DNA from: an uncultured Lachnospiraceae bacterium
GTDB lineage: Bacteria > Bacillota > Clostridia > Lachnospirales > Lachnospiraceae
Reading direction: 5' to 3'
Length of the DNA stretch: 32,540 nt
Assembly (NCBI GenBank): GCA_947382625.1
Contig: CANDAG010000042.1
Span: 1 to 32,540, forward strand
Positions 7,785 through 17,151 of the stretch are shown here, piece by piece (the stretch's first letter is position 1; each line of letters begins with the position of its first letter). The translations under genes and the position numbers were made by a program. The notes beneath the pieces were generated by a model, which worked only from the letters and a program-made list of their open reading frames with translations, was not told where the DNA came from and searched no databases.

Positions 7785-10292
7785 ATGACTGTAGAAGAAT
7801 TCAAACAGTTTTCTCATAATAAGATACTTTATCTGGATGGAGCTACGGGCTCTAATCTGATGCGGAGAGGAATGCCTGCCGGAGTCTGCCCTGAAAAATG
7901 GATCCTGGAGCATCCTCATATCCTTAAGGAGCTGCAAAAAGAATATGTACAGGCGGGCAGTAATATCATTTATGCCCCAACATTTACAGCAAACCGGATC
8001 AAGCTTAAGGAATACGGTCTGGAAGACCGTATTGCTGAAATCAACAGCCGGCTGATCGGTCTTTCAAGGGAGGCCGCAGAAGGTAAAGCATTGGTCGCCG
8101 GAGATATCACCATGACCGGTCGGCAACTTATCCCCATGGGAGATATGGACTTCGAAGAGCTGATCCTGGTTTACAAGGAACAGATCCGGCTGATCGCTGA
8201 GGCGGGCGCCGATCTTTTGGTGGTCGAGACCATGATGAGCCTGCAGGAAACCCGGGCGGCTCTTATTGCCGCCAAAGAGGTCTGCAGCCTGCCGGTGATG
8301 GCTACCCTTACCTTTGAACCGGATGGCAGGACTCTCTTCGGGACCGATGCAGTGACTGCAGCTGTGACCCTGGAAAAGCTGGGGGCCTGTGCTGTAGGCG
8401 CCAACTGCTCTACCGGCCCTGACCAGATGAGGACTTTGATCGAAAAGATTTCTAAGGCCGTATCCATTCCGGTGATTGCCAAACCAAATGCCGGAATGCC
8501 TGGCCTGGATGCTGACGGAAATACCGTTTATGATATGGACGCCGATACTTTTGCGGAAGAGATGAAGCAGCTGGTAACGGCCGGCGCAGGAATTCTGGGC
8601 GGCTGCTGTGGAACCTCTCCGGAATACATAAAGAAGCTGGTGATCGCTACCAGGGATATGTATCTTCCTCCCAAAGCGCCGTCCACTGTCCGCTATCTTA
8701 CCAGCGAACGACAGACCCTTGCCTTTGGGCTGGATTCTCCTTTCCAGCTGGTGGGAGAACGCATTAACCCTACGGGCAAAAAAAAGCTACAGGCAGAACT
8801 CCGGGAAGGACGGCTGGATATGGTGCTTGCCTTTGCCGAGGAGCAGGAGGAATGCGGCGCCTCGCTGCTTGATATTAATGTAGGGATGAGCGGCATCGAT
8901 GAAAAGGAAATGATGCTGAAGATCCTGGATGAAGTCACAGTGGCTTCCAATCTGCCCCTTTCTATCGATTCCAGCCATGCCTCAGTAATAGAAGCTGCCC
9001 TTCGCAGATATCCCGGAAGAGCCCTGATCAACTCCATATCCGGGGAAACAGAAAAGCTGAAAAGGCTCCTTCCCATTGCAAAGAAATACGGAGCAATGTT
9101 TATCCTGCTTCCCTTGTCAGATCAGGGACTTCCGGCCAGCCTCGAGGAAAAGATTTCCATCATTGACAGAATATGCCAGATGGCCCTGGATATGGGAATG
9201 ACGAAGGAGGATATTGTGGTGGACGGACTTGTCACCACAATAGGCGCCAACAAAAAAGCGGCAGGTGAGGTATTAGAAACGATCCGTTACTGTAAAAAAA
9301 GAGGGCTGGCTACCATCTGCGGCCTCTCCAATATTTCCTTTGGTCTTCCCGAAAGAAGCTTCGTAAATACCGCCTTTCTTACTATGGCGATCCAGGAAGG
9401 CCTTACCATGGCCATTGCCAATCCCTCCCAGGATCTTCTGGTAAATATGGCCTTCGCCTCTGACCTTCTGATGAATAAGGAGGAAGCGGATATTCGTTAC
9501 ATCGAAAGGATGGCTGCTTATCAACCGCCGGCCCGCTCCGCGAATCGGCTTGTTGATAAAGAAAAGCCCCCGGCTCCGGCAACACCGGTTCCTCTAAAAA
9601 CAGATTCCGCTCAGAAAAAGGCTGATGAAGAAAACCAACACAATATCAACCCTTACGTGGAACACCAGCTTTATCAGGATGTAATGAAGGGAAACCGGAA
9701 ACAGATCAAGGATCATACCAGAGAAACCCTTGAAAAAGAAAAGCTAGATGCCTCCGCTATTTTAAATGAAATACTGCTTCCTGCTATCAATCAGGTAGGA
9801 GAGCTTTTTGATAAAGGAAAATACTTTTTGCCCCAGCTGATCGCCAGCGCAGAAGCCATGAAGCTTTCCATTGAATATCTGGAGCCTTTCCTTGCCACCG
9901 GAACGGAAGACTCGCAAATGCCGGTGGTGGTGATCGCTACCGTAGCAGGAGATATCCATGATATTGGCAAGAATCTGGTGGCGCTGATGCTGAAAAATTA
10001 CGGATTCCGGGTCATCGACCTAGGCAAGGATGTTCCCAGGGAAACCATTGTGGAGGAAGCCATCAAAAACCATGCGCAGATCATTGCCTTATCTGCCCTT
10101 ATGACCACCACCATGCAGGAGATGAAGCTTGTGGTGGAATATGCCAGGCAACAGAAGGCTGATGCCAAAATCATGATCGGCGGCGCCGTCATTACCCCCG
10201 AATATGCAAAGGAGATTGGCGCAGACGCCTATTCCAGGGATGCCGCCGATGCTGTAAAGGTGGCCAAAAAGCTTCTTGGTATGGAGGAATAA
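7785..10292 (+). CDS. metH: Cobalamin-dependent methionine synthase, short form
   Basis: Transfers a methyl group from methyltetrahydrofolate through cobalamin to homocysteine, giving methionine. The 835-residue protein has the homocysteine domain first, with zinc ligands C208 (GANC) and C274/C275 (GGCCGTSPE). A pterin-binding domain follows (from about residue 315, GERINPTGKKK, with LLDINVG and SIDSS). After a Pro/Ala linker come the cobalamin cap and the Rossmann domain with DIHDIGKN, H725 as lower ligand. The SAM-binding reactivation domain of the roughly 1200-residue enzymes is absent, as in many Clostridia, so a separate reactivase is needed. AAAGGAG precedes ATG 7785. No cobalamin or SAM riboswitch is visible upstream. 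Confidence 0.93.
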   Translation: MTVEEFKQFSHNKILYLDGATGSNLMRRGMPAGVCPEKWILEHPHILKELQKEYVQAGSNIIYAPTFTANRIKLKEYGLEDRIAEINSRLIGLSREAAEGKALVAGDITMTGRQLIPMGDMDFEELILVYKEQIRLIAEAGADLLVVETMMSLQETRAALIAAKEVCSLPVMATLTFEPDGRTLFGTDAVTAAVTLEKLGACAVGANCSTGPDQMRTLIEKISKAVSIPVIAKPNAGMPGLDADGNTVYDMDADTFAEEMKQLVTAGAGILGGCCGTSPEYIKKLVIATRDMYLPPKAPSTVRYLTSERQTLAFGLDSPFQLVGERINPTGKKKLQAELREGRLDMVLAFAEEQEECGASLLDINVGMSGIDEKEMMLKILDEVTVASNLPLSIDSSHASVIEAALRRYPGRALINSISGETEKLKRLLPIAKKYGAMFILLPLSDQGLPASLEEKISIIDRICQMALDMGMTKEDIVVDGLVTTIGANKKAAGEVLETIRYCKKRGLATICGLSNISFGLPERSFVNTAFLTMAIQEGLTMAIANPSQDLLVNMAFASDLLMNKEEADIRYIERMAAYQPPARSANRLVDKEKPPAPATPVPLKTDSAQKKADEENQHNINPYVEHQLYQDVMKGNRKQIKDHTRETLEKEKLDASAILNEILLPAINQVGELFDKGKYFLPQLIASAEAMKLSIEYLEPFLATGTEDSQMPVVVIATVAGDIHDIGKNLVALMLKNYGFRVIDLGKDVPRETIVEEAIKNHAQIIALSALMTTTMQEMKLVVEYARQQKADAKIMIGGAVITPEYAKEIGADAYSRDAADAVKVAKKLLGMEE

Positions 10293-10293
10293 A

Positions 10294-10710
10294 ATGGACC
10301 AGACAGGAAATACACAGCTTGCCAAATTGATTGAGAATTCTGAAAAGCAACTTTTTTATGAACGTGTCAGAACCGTAGTTTCTGTCATAACAGCCCTTGC
10401 CATGATCTGCTGTCTTGTGACAGTAGTTCCGGCCATACTGAAAACAGCGGCCGACGTTGATACCGCCGTCAGCCAGGTCTCCGAAACCATCCCCCTTGCA
10501 GAAGACGCTATAAGAGGGATCACCCAAATGAGCGGCGCTATCACGGAAATGGGTGAAAACATGGATGATTTTATTATGGAAAATGCAGAAACCGTTTCCG
10601 GTCTTATGCAACAGATCGAAGCGGTGGATTTTGAAGGACTTAACAGGGCAATCAAAGATTTAGGAGATGCGGTGGAACCCTTCGCCAAATTTTTTAATAA
10701 ATTCAAGTAA
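10294..10710 (+). CDS. Single-pass membrane protein with coiled coil
   Basis: 138 residues. ATG 10294 follows GGAGG by 7 nt and starts one base after the metH stop. Residues about 27-50 form a membrane segment (VVSVITALAMICCLVTVV). The rest is a long heptad-like helix with few prolines (VSQVSETIPLAEDAIRGI, MSGAITEMGENMDDF), ending in the basic FAKFFNKFK. The shape recalls DUF948/YtxG-like proteins, but I cannot confirm homology. It lies between metH and ilvB with 22 nt to the latter, so it is co-transcribed. No function assigned. Confidence 0.8.
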   Translation: MDQTGNTQLAKLIENSEKQLFYERVRTVVSVITALAMICCLVTVVPAILKTAADVDTAVSQVSETIPLAEDAIRGITQMSGAITEMGENMDDFIMENAETVSGLMQQIEAVDFEGLNRAIKDLGDAVEPFAKFFNKFK

Positions 10711-10732
10711 TGAAAGGAGTGTATATATAAGA

Positions 10733-12346
10733 ATGATAGGAGCAGAAGCAATTGTAAAATGTTTGGAAGAAGAAGGCGTAGAATATGTTTTCGGCTATCC
10801 GGGAGTAGCCATCTGCCCGTTCTACAATAGTATTTTGGAGTCACCTGTCCATACTATTTTGATCAGAACCGAGCAAAATGCTGCCCATGCGGCCAGCGGA
10901 CTTGCAAGAGTTTCCGGAAAGGTGGGTGTCTGTGCCGTCACCTCCGGACCGGGTGCAACCAATGTGATTACCGGTATCGCTACTGCCTTCGCAGACAGCA
11001 TCCCCATGGTATGCATCACCGGTCAGGTTAATTCCGAGCTGATCGGAAGCGATGTGTTCCAGGAGGCTGACATTACAGGGGCAGTAGAATCCTTCGTGAA
11101 ATACAGCTATCTGGTAAAGGATGCCAATGAGATTCCCCGCATTTTTAAGGAAGCGTTCCATATTGCCAATACCGGAAGAAGAGGGCCGGTGCTGATCGAT
11201 GTCCCCATTGATGTCCAGAACGCGGAGCTTAAGAAATTTGTTTATCCCGAATCGGTTTCTATGCGTACCTATAAGCCCACCGTAAAAGGAAATATGGTAC
11301 AGATCAAAAAGGTAGCGGCAGAGCTTGCAAAAGCAAAGCGCCCTATCATCTGTACCGGAGGAGGCGTTCTGCTTTCCCATGCGGAAAACGAATTCCGGGC
11401 TTTTTGTGAAAAGCATGATATCCCGGTAGTTTCCACCATGATGGGAATCGGCGTGATGCCCACCAGACATCCCCTGTATTTCGGTATGGTGGGAAATAAC
11501 GGAAAACCCTGCGCCAACCGTGCCATGAATGAATCCGACCTGCTCATCATGGTAGGGGCAAGAGTGGCGGACCGGGCAGTAAACCAGCCGGACCTGATCA
11601 CAAATAATAAGGTACTGATCCATATAGATGTGGATCCCGCTGAAATCGGCAAGAATGTAGGACCTACCATTCCATTAGTCGGAGATGCCAGACATATCTT
11701 TGAAGACCTCCTTGAGCAGGAGATCACCTGTGAACATAAGGAATGGCTGGAGACCCTGAAGGATTACCGTGAATCCATGGCTCCCAAAAGAACCCCCGAT
11801 CCCGCCTATGTGGATCCGGCAGGATTTATCACCATGCTTTCCGACAAAATGCAGGAGGATGGTATCTATGTTGCCGACGTGGGACAGAACCAGATCTGGT
11901 CCTGTGGCTATCACGTTGTAAGGAAGGGCAGATTTTTGACCTCCGGCGGTATGGGAACCATGGGCTACTCTATTCCGGCGGCTATGGGCGCCAAGCTGGC
12001 AGATCGATCCAAACAGGTCATTGCAGTCTGTGGAGACGGTTCCTTCCAGATGTCCATGATGGAGCTTGCTACTATGCGCCAGCACGATATTCCGGTTAAG
12101 ATCATCGTACTTAAGAATAATTATCTGGGAATGGTACGGCAATTTCAGCATTTTACCTACCATGACAATTATTCTGTGGTAGACCTTTCCGGAAGCCCGG
12201 ATCTTGAAAAGCTGTCCTCTGCCTATGATATGAAATTCCTGCGCCTTGAAAATATGGATAAAGCGAATGAGATCATAGATGAATTTCTGGCGAAGGATGA
12301 ATCTGTACTGCTGGAGTGCATCATTGATCCCATGGATTTAGTCTGA
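10733..12346 (+). CDS. ilvB: Acetolactate synthase, catalytic subunit
   Basis: Condenses two pyruvates, or pyruvate with 2-ketobutyrate, in the first shared step of valine, leucine and isoleucine synthesis. The 537-residue product shows the thiamine diphosphate fold: FGYPG near the start, catalytic E47 in RTEQNAAHA, the SGPGATN loop, the central FAD-type domain (VGARVADRAV), and the C-terminal diphosphate site GDGSFQMSMMELAT with KNNYLGMVRQ. Length is slightly short for the family. The start is ATG 10733, with GGAG 13 nt upstream, an unusually wide spacing. Two regulatory subunits follow, so this is the biosynthetic rather than catabolic (AlsS) enzyme. No T-box or leader attenuator is visible. 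Confidence 0.93.
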   Translation: MIGAEAIVKCLEEEGVEYVFGYPGVAICPFYNSILESPVHTILIRTEQNAAHAASGLARVSGKVGVCAVTSGPGATNVITGIATAFADSIPMVCITGQVNSELIGSDVFQEADITGAVESFVKYSYLVKDANEIPRIFKEAFHIANTGRRGPVLIDVPIDVQNAELKKFVYPESVSMRTYKPTVKGNMVQIKKVAAELAKAKRPIICTGGGVLLSHAENEFRAFCEKHDIPVVSTMMGIGVMPTRHPLYFGMVGNNGKPCANRAMNESDLLIMVGARVADRAVNQPDLITNNKVLIHIDVDPAEIGKNVGPTIPLVGDARHIFEDLLEQEITCEHKEWLETLKDYRESMAPKRTPDPAYVDPAGFITMLSDKMQEDGIYVADVGQNQIWSCGYHVVRKGRFLTSGGMGTMGYSIPAAMGAKLADRSKQVIAVCGDGSFQMSMMELATMRQHDIPVKIIVLKNNYLGMVRQFQHFTYHDNYSVVDLSGSPDLEKLSSAYDMKFLRLENMDKANEIIDEFLAKDESVLLECIIDPMDLV

Positions 12347-12373
12347 TAAAACTTTGAAAGGAGCATGACAACT

Positions 12374-12859
12374 ATGAAAAGAATTTATTCGGTATTGGTA
12401 GAAAATCGTTCCGGTGTGCTCTGCAAAGTGGCCGGGCTGTTTTCAAGACGCAGCTTTAACATTGATTCCCTTGCAGTGGGGGAAACCGATGACTCCGAAG
12501 TTTCCTGCATGACTATCGTCAGCAGCGGAGACAAGCGTACCATAGAACAGATAGAAAAGCAGCTTAACAAAAAGCTGGATGTCATTAAGGTAAAAACCTT
12601 CGATGAGGCCAGCAGTATCAGCCGGGAGCTGCTTCTTATGAAGGTGAAATACAACCGGAACAACCGTCGGGATATTATGGAGATCTGTGAGATCATGAAT
12701 GCTGAGATCGTGGATATGTCCAAGAGCATGATGCTGATCCAGATGTGTGACATTCCGGAAAGGATACAGCTCTTTATCGGTATGTTCAAATCCATCAGTA
12801 TTGTAGAAGTCGCCCGTACCGGCACTCTTGCCCTTCAAAAGTGTATGGAGACCGATTAA
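12374..12859 (+). CDS. ilvN: Acetolactate synthase regulatory subunit, copy 1
   Basis: 161 residues. The N-terminal ACT domain (YSVLVENRSGVLCKVAGLFS, then RRSFNIDSLAVG) binds the feedback inhibitor valine in characterised enzymes. The C-terminal domain (SRELLLMKVK, then IVDMSKSMMLIQM) activates the catalytic subunit. ATG 12374 is preferred over ATG 12365 because AAAGGAG is 10 nt before it and only one base before the other. It follows ilvB by 27 nt. A second, different small subunit follows it, which is unusual. Confidence 0.92.
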   Translation: MKRIYSVLVENRSGVLCKVAGLFSRRSFNIDSLAVGETDDSEVSCMTIVSSGDKRTIEQIEKQLNKKLDVIKVKTFDEASSISRELLLMKVKYNRNNRRDIMEICEIMNAEIVDMSKSMMLIQMCDIPERIQLFIGMFKSISIVEVARTGTLALQKCMETD

Positions 12860-12863
12860 AGCG

Positions 12864-12892
12864 TTGACTTTTGAAAGGGATATTGATAAAAT
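12864..12892 (+). promoter_or_regulatory. Internal sigma-A promoter before the second ilvN
   Basis: TTGACT (12864-12869), 17 nt, TAAAAT (12887-12892), in the 59-nt gap between the two small-subunit genes. The predicted start is near 12899. It would allow the second subunit and ilvC to be transcribed apart from ilvB. Confidence 0.65.
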
Positions 12893-12918
12893 AAATTTCG
12901 TGTCAGGAGGATAATTAA

Positions 12919-13416
12919 GTGCGTAAAAAAGTGTTGCAGCTTTTAGTAGATAATACTTCCGGTGTACTGAGCCGGATTTCCGGCCTTTTTTCGAGAAGAG
13001 GCTATAACATAGACAGCATCACTGCAGGTCTTACGGCAGATCCCCGCTTTACAAGGATCACCATTGTGACCTCGGGCGATGATGAGATCCTTGACCAGAT
13101 TGAGAAGCAGGTGTCCAAGCTGGTGGATGTAAGAGATATCAAGGAACTGAAGCCGGAGAACAGCGTTTACCGCGAGCTTGCCATGATCAAGGTCAGGGCA
13201 GGAAGCGAACAGAGGCAGGGAGTCATTTCCATTGCGGATATTTTCCGTGCCAAGATCGTGGACGTAGCTCCTGACAGTCTGATCATCGAGCTTACAGGGG
13301 ATCAGAACAAGATCGATGCATTTATCAGCCTTTTTGAAGGCTATGAGATCCTGGAGCTTGCAAGGACCGGTATCGCAGGCCTTGGACGTGGTACAGAAAA
13401 CGTTACTTATCTGTAA
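12919..13416 (+). CDS. ilvN: Acetolactate synthase regulatory subunit, copy 2
   Basis: 165 residues with the same plan as copy 1: an ACT domain (LQLLVDNTSGVLSRISGLFS, RRGYNIDSITAG) and a C-terminal domain (YRELAMIKVR, then IVDVAPDSLIIELTGD). Identity to copy 1 is clear but moderate, so this is an old duplication rather than a recent one. The start is GTG 12919, fixed by AGGAGG 9 nt upstream. It has its own promoter and probably runs on into ilvC. Plant regulatory subunits join two such repeats in one chain; here they are separate genes. It could bind a different amino acid from copy 1 (inference). Confidence 0.92.
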   Translation: MRKKVLQLLVDNTSGVLSRISGLFSRRGYNIDSITAGLTADPRFTRITIVTSGDDEILDQIEKQVSKLVDVRDIKELKPENSVYRELAMIKVRAGSEQRQGVISIADIFRAKIVDVAPDSLIIELTGDQNKIDAFISLFEGYEILELARTGIAGLGRGTENVTYL

Positions 13417-14565
<1,149 letters not shown>

Positions 14566-14574
14566 GATTATTTT

Positions 14575-14604
14575 GAAAGAAGCCTGAAAGGGCTTCTTTC
14601 TTTT
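14575..14604 (+). terminator. Terminator of the ilv operon
   Basis: GAAAGAAGCC pairs with GGGCTTCTTTC around a short loop (14575-14600), followed by TTTTC. It starts 10 nt after the ilvC stop. Confidence 0.85.
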
Positions 14605-14639
14605 CACACAAAGGATTTTACGGAGGTTAATGGATCAAA

Positions 14640-15098
14640 ATGGATTATAAGATTGTGCGGCTGGTGGACAAACCAGATCTTAAGGAGCAGGCAGCTTCCT
14701 GGTTTAGCGATAAATGGGGGATTCCTCTGGCGGAATACCAAAAAAGTATAGAAGAATGCTTAACCAAAAAGAACCCTGTCCCGCAGTGGTATGTCGCCAT
14801 GGAGCATGACAGGATCATTGGCGGAATGGGCGTTATCGAAAATGACTTTCATGACCGGAAGGATCTTACGCCTAATGTCTGTGCGGTTTATACGGAAGAA
14901 GATATGCGGCGAAAAGGGGTTGCCGGGGCATTGCTTCATTTTGTATGTGCCGATATGAAAAAGAAAGGGATTGATACCTTATATCTTTTAACAGACCATA
15001 CTTCATTTTATGAGCGTTACGGATGGAAATTTTTTTGTATGGTACAGGGAGACGGGGAAGAGGAGCTGTCACGGATGTATGTTCATCATGAAAAGTGA
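14640..15098 (+). CDS. GNAT family N-acetyltransferase
   Basis: 152 residues with the GNAT fold: beta strands around QWYVAMEHDRIIGGMGVI, then the acetyl-CoA loop in VCAVYTEEDMRRKGVAGALL (RRKGVA fits the Q/R-x-x-G-x-A motif), and the FYERYGWKF C-terminal motif. It should acetylate a small molecule or protein amine; the substrate cannot be told. GGAGG lies about 12 nt before ATG 14640, and an out-of-frame ATG 14629 lies between them. It follows the ilv terminator, so it is either read-through or has a promoter I could not find. Confidence 0.88.
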   Translation: MDYKIVRLVDKPDLKEQAASWFSDKWGIPLAEYQKSIEECLTKKNPVPQWYVAMEHDRIIGGMGVIENDFHDRKDLTPNVCAVYTEEDMRRKGVAGALLHFVCADMKKKGIDTLYLLTDHTSFYERYGWKFFCMVQGDGEEELSRMYVHHEK

Positions 15099-15172
15099 TT
15101 TTATGAGTGATTTCGTTGTAAGAAGTTATGGAAAAATGGTCTGCCAGCAGGCAGCAGAAAGGCTTTTATCTA

Positions 15173-16156
15173 ATGAAGAACGAAGAACCCCCAAAGACAA
15201 TTGAGGTTGTTTACTCACCTCTTTGCGAATCTACAGGTGCCATGATTGGGAAACTCAGACAATGGCTTGACGGAACCGGCGTTCAGATTCATATTTTCCC
15301 GTTCGATTGCTGCCCCCAAGGTCTGAAAAGTATGTTTGGAAGGGGAGAAAACTGCTTTATCGACGTTTTTTATTGTGGTAATAGGATTGATTCCGTACCA
15401 TTACATCAGGACAAAATTTATGCAAGTTTAGGTATCATGCAACGTCTGTCAGATGAGCCGGCGGAAGATCAAACGCTGTCACGCTCCGAAGGCCAGCTTA
15501 TTGATGGAAACACAGCGTCATCGGCTATTACCACCAGAGAGTTGCTGATCAACGCACTCAGATCAGGCGATATCTCTTTCCTTCCGATCAGTCCCGATAA
15601 TTATGTGGACGAGATGTCAATGTGTCTGTGCAACTATCCGTTTGGAAATCCGCCGAAACAATTTCACCGGGAGTGTATGACAATAAAGTCCCGGGTATTT
15701 TCCGATGTCTGGGACAGGGAAGACATTGCAGGAATCTATGCGAAATACAAAGGAAATGTCATAGGTTTGTTAGAAGTAATGCCCAGAGAGATTTTAAAGA
15801 AATATGGATATATGACCGGTACGCTGGGAAATGACAACGCATATCTGTCAATCGGCTGTTATGAAGTGGGGTATGGCATTCCAAGGATTGATATGATCGA
15901 TCTGCTCATGCAACATTTGGAAGCAATATTCCCGCTGTTCCATTGCAAACAGATCGAAGGGGTTGGAATCTATGACTGGGACGATGGTTTTAATCCGTAT
16001 TGGGTTTACAAAAAATATGGTTTTCAGGAGACAGAAAAACTATCAGAAAATGTTGTAGTCATGTCCAGATCTATGACCAACGTTCCAAACCATCAAACGC
16101 CGATATGCTCCGCGAATCATCTTATTGACCAAACGTTGCCACACTCCGCAAGGTAG
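15173..16156 (+). CDS. Thioredoxin-fold/GNAT two-domain protein carrying palindromic inserts
   Basis: 327 residues from ATG 15173; an in-frame ATG 15128 is an alternative with no ribosome site. Residues about 8-90 look like a thioredoxin-type fold (IEVVYSPLCESTGAMIGKL, then a CC pair in FDCCPQG). Residues about 116-305 look like a GNAT domain (VIGLLEVM, then NPYWVYKKYGFQETEK), as in YoaP-like proteins. The linker between them contains a 39-bp palindromic element read as DQTLSRSEGQLID (residues 99-111). The tail is a second element, HQTPICSANHLID (307-319), plus part of a third that supplies the TAG stop. Substrate unknown. Confidence 0.75.
   Translation: MKNEEPPKTIEVVYSPLCESTGAMIGKLRQWLDGTGVQIHIFPFDCCPQGLKSMFGRGENCFIDVFYCGNRIDSVPLHQDKIYASLGIMQRLSDEPAEDQTLSRSEGQLIDGNTASSAITTRELLINALRSGDISFLPISPDNYVDEMSMCLCNYPFGNPPKQFHRECMTIKSRVFSDVWDREDIAGIYAKYKGNVIGLLEVMPREILKKYGYMTGTLGNDNAYLSIGCYEVGYGIPRIDMIDLLMQHLEAIFPLFHCKQIEGVGIYDWDDGFNPYWVYKKYGFQETEKLSENVVVMSRSMTNVPNHQTPICSANHLIDQTLPHSAR
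15467..15505 (+). repeat. Palindromic element inside a coding region (domain linker)
   Basis: 39 bp from GATCAAACGCTGTC to CCAGCTTATTGAT, starting exactly on a codon boundary and adding 13 codons (DQTLSRSEGQLID). It lies between the two domains of the host protein. Confidence 0.85.
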
Positions 16157-16167
16157 CCTATTGAATG
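16091..16167 (+). repeat. Two palindromic elements forming the 3' end of a gene
   Basis: The first unit (16091-16129) is 39 bp, codon-aligned, and read as HQTPICSANHLID. The second (16130-16167) begins in the same register (QTLPHSAR) and then supplies the TAG stop at 16154-16156. Both end in CTATTGA or CTTATTGA. The pair lies between convergent genes. Confidence 0.85.
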
Positions 16168-16169
16168 AA

Positions 16170-17084
16170 TCACCCCAAATCCCCATGATCATATCTGCAA
16201 TAATCTATCAGTATATCTGCCGCCTCAGGCAGGGCAGATTTTGTCATATAAGCAAACCCGATCTGCCTTTTGGGGATCCTGTGGCCTAATTTTATTTCCC
16301 GCAGGATTCCTTTTGCGATATCCTGCTCCACAAAATCCCGGATCACGCAGGCAATACCAAGACCGGCTCTGGCGAACTCAATGGCCAGATCCATGTTATT
16401 GACCTCCATTACATTCCGAAAAGCTATTTTGTGCTCCGCGAGAAAAGCATCCACATGTTTTCGGGAAATATTTTCACTGTTGAGCATGATAAAGGATGCT
16501 TTTTCCTGTATCTTTTCTCTGCGGTCATTTTGAAAAGACGCCAGATAAGAATCGGTAGCTGCAAAAATATCCTCTATTTTTCTGAGAGGCAGATAGGTCA
16601 TAGCTGTATTGTTCTCCAAAACGGTCTGGGACGGAAGTCCAACCAGACCAATATCAATGGAACCTTCCCGCAAAAGCGCTAAAGTATCATAGGTTGACTG
16701 ACAGGAAATGGAAATCTTAATATTGGGATTTTCCTCCATAAAACTTTTGAGAACGGGAAGAAGAACATACTTACAAAGCGTTGTACTTACTCCTATGGAA
16801 ATATGACTGATCTTCTGGGTGGAGGCGGCCAGCAGCTGTTCTTCACCGGATTTCAGGGCATCAAGAGCCTTTTCCACATAACGATATAAAAGCTCTCCTT
16901 CGCGAGTCAGACAAACGCCCCTCGAAGAACGGTGAAAGAGAGTGGTATTTAAGCTCTCTTCCAATTTGGAAATCGCTTTGCTGATGGCAGGCTGGCTGAT
17001 ATACATTTTTTTTGCCGCTATGGAGAAATTATGGCAATTGGCCACTTCAAAGAAGACCTGATATAAATTCAGATTTTGTTCCAT
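16170..17084 (-). CDS. LysR-type transcriptional regulator, probably of leuCD
   Basis: 304 residues. The N-terminal winged helix-turn-helix is typical (FFEVANCHNFSIAAKKMYIS, then QPAISKAISKLEESL and LFHRSSRGVCLT). The effector domain starts near residue 90 (ISHISIGVSTTLCKYVLLPV) and has the usual GLGIACVIRDFV near the end. The chosen start is ATG 17084, 10 nt after AAAGGAG; TTG 17105 is in frame upstream. It is divergent from leuC, and a palindrome overlapping its own -35 lies in the shared gap, the standard layout for autorepression and activation of the neighbour. The co-inducer may be a leucine-pathway intermediate (inference). Confidence 0.9.
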   Translation of the reverse strand: MEQNLNLYQVFFEVANCHNFSIAAKKMYISQPAISKAISKLEESLNTTLFHRSSRGVCLTREGELLYRYVEKALDALKSGEEQLLAASTQKISHISIGVSTTLCKYVLLPVLKSFMEENPNIKISISCQSTYDTLALLREGSIDIGLVGLPSQTVLENNTAMTYLPLRKIEDIFAATDSYLASFQNDRREKIQEKASFIMLNSENISRKHVDAFLAEHKIAFRNVMEVNNMDLAIEFARAGLGIACVIRDFVEQDIAKGILREIKLGHRIPKRQIGFAYMTKSALPEAADILIDYCRYDHGDLG

Positions 17085-17117
17085 AAAATAAATACTCCTT
17101 TTCAATAACTAAATGTG

Positions 17118-17146
17118 ATTTTATCATATCTATTCCATAACTACAA
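17118..17146 (-). promoter_or_regulatory. Promoter of the LysR gene
   Basis: On the minus strand, TTGTAG (17146-17141), 17 nt, TAAAAT (17123-17118). The -35 lies within the palindrome at 17137-17151, so a bound regulator would block it. Confidence 0.6.
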
Positions 17147-17151
17147 GTTAT
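17137..17151. promoter_or_regulatory. LysR-type operator palindrome
   Basis: ATAACT-ACA-AGTTAT, a perfect 15-bp inverted repeat with the LysR T-N11-A form. Flanking ATATCTAT and ATAGATGATAT extend it imperfectly. It is centred about 60-65 bp before a likely leuC transcription start (TACACT -10 at 17197-17202), the usual activator position. Confidence 0.6.

Noticed and set aside
10667-10732. Longer N-terminus for IlvB
   Set aside because: The extra 22 residues would overlap the upstream gene and do not resemble IlvB; MIGAEAIVKCLEEEGV is the family start.
10711-10732. T-box or leader-peptide attenuator before ilvB
   Set aside because: Only 22 nt separate ilvB from the upstream gene, too short for either.
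10841-11623. 260-residue open frame antisense to ilvB
   Set aside because: It is a shadow of a clear acetolactate synthase gene, with no ribosome site and a composition (many His, Cys and Gly) that fits a reversed coding strand.
15087-15204. 38-residue frame between the GNAT and thioredoxin/GNAT genes
   Set aside because: It overlaps the end of one gene and the start of the next and has no ribosome site of its own.
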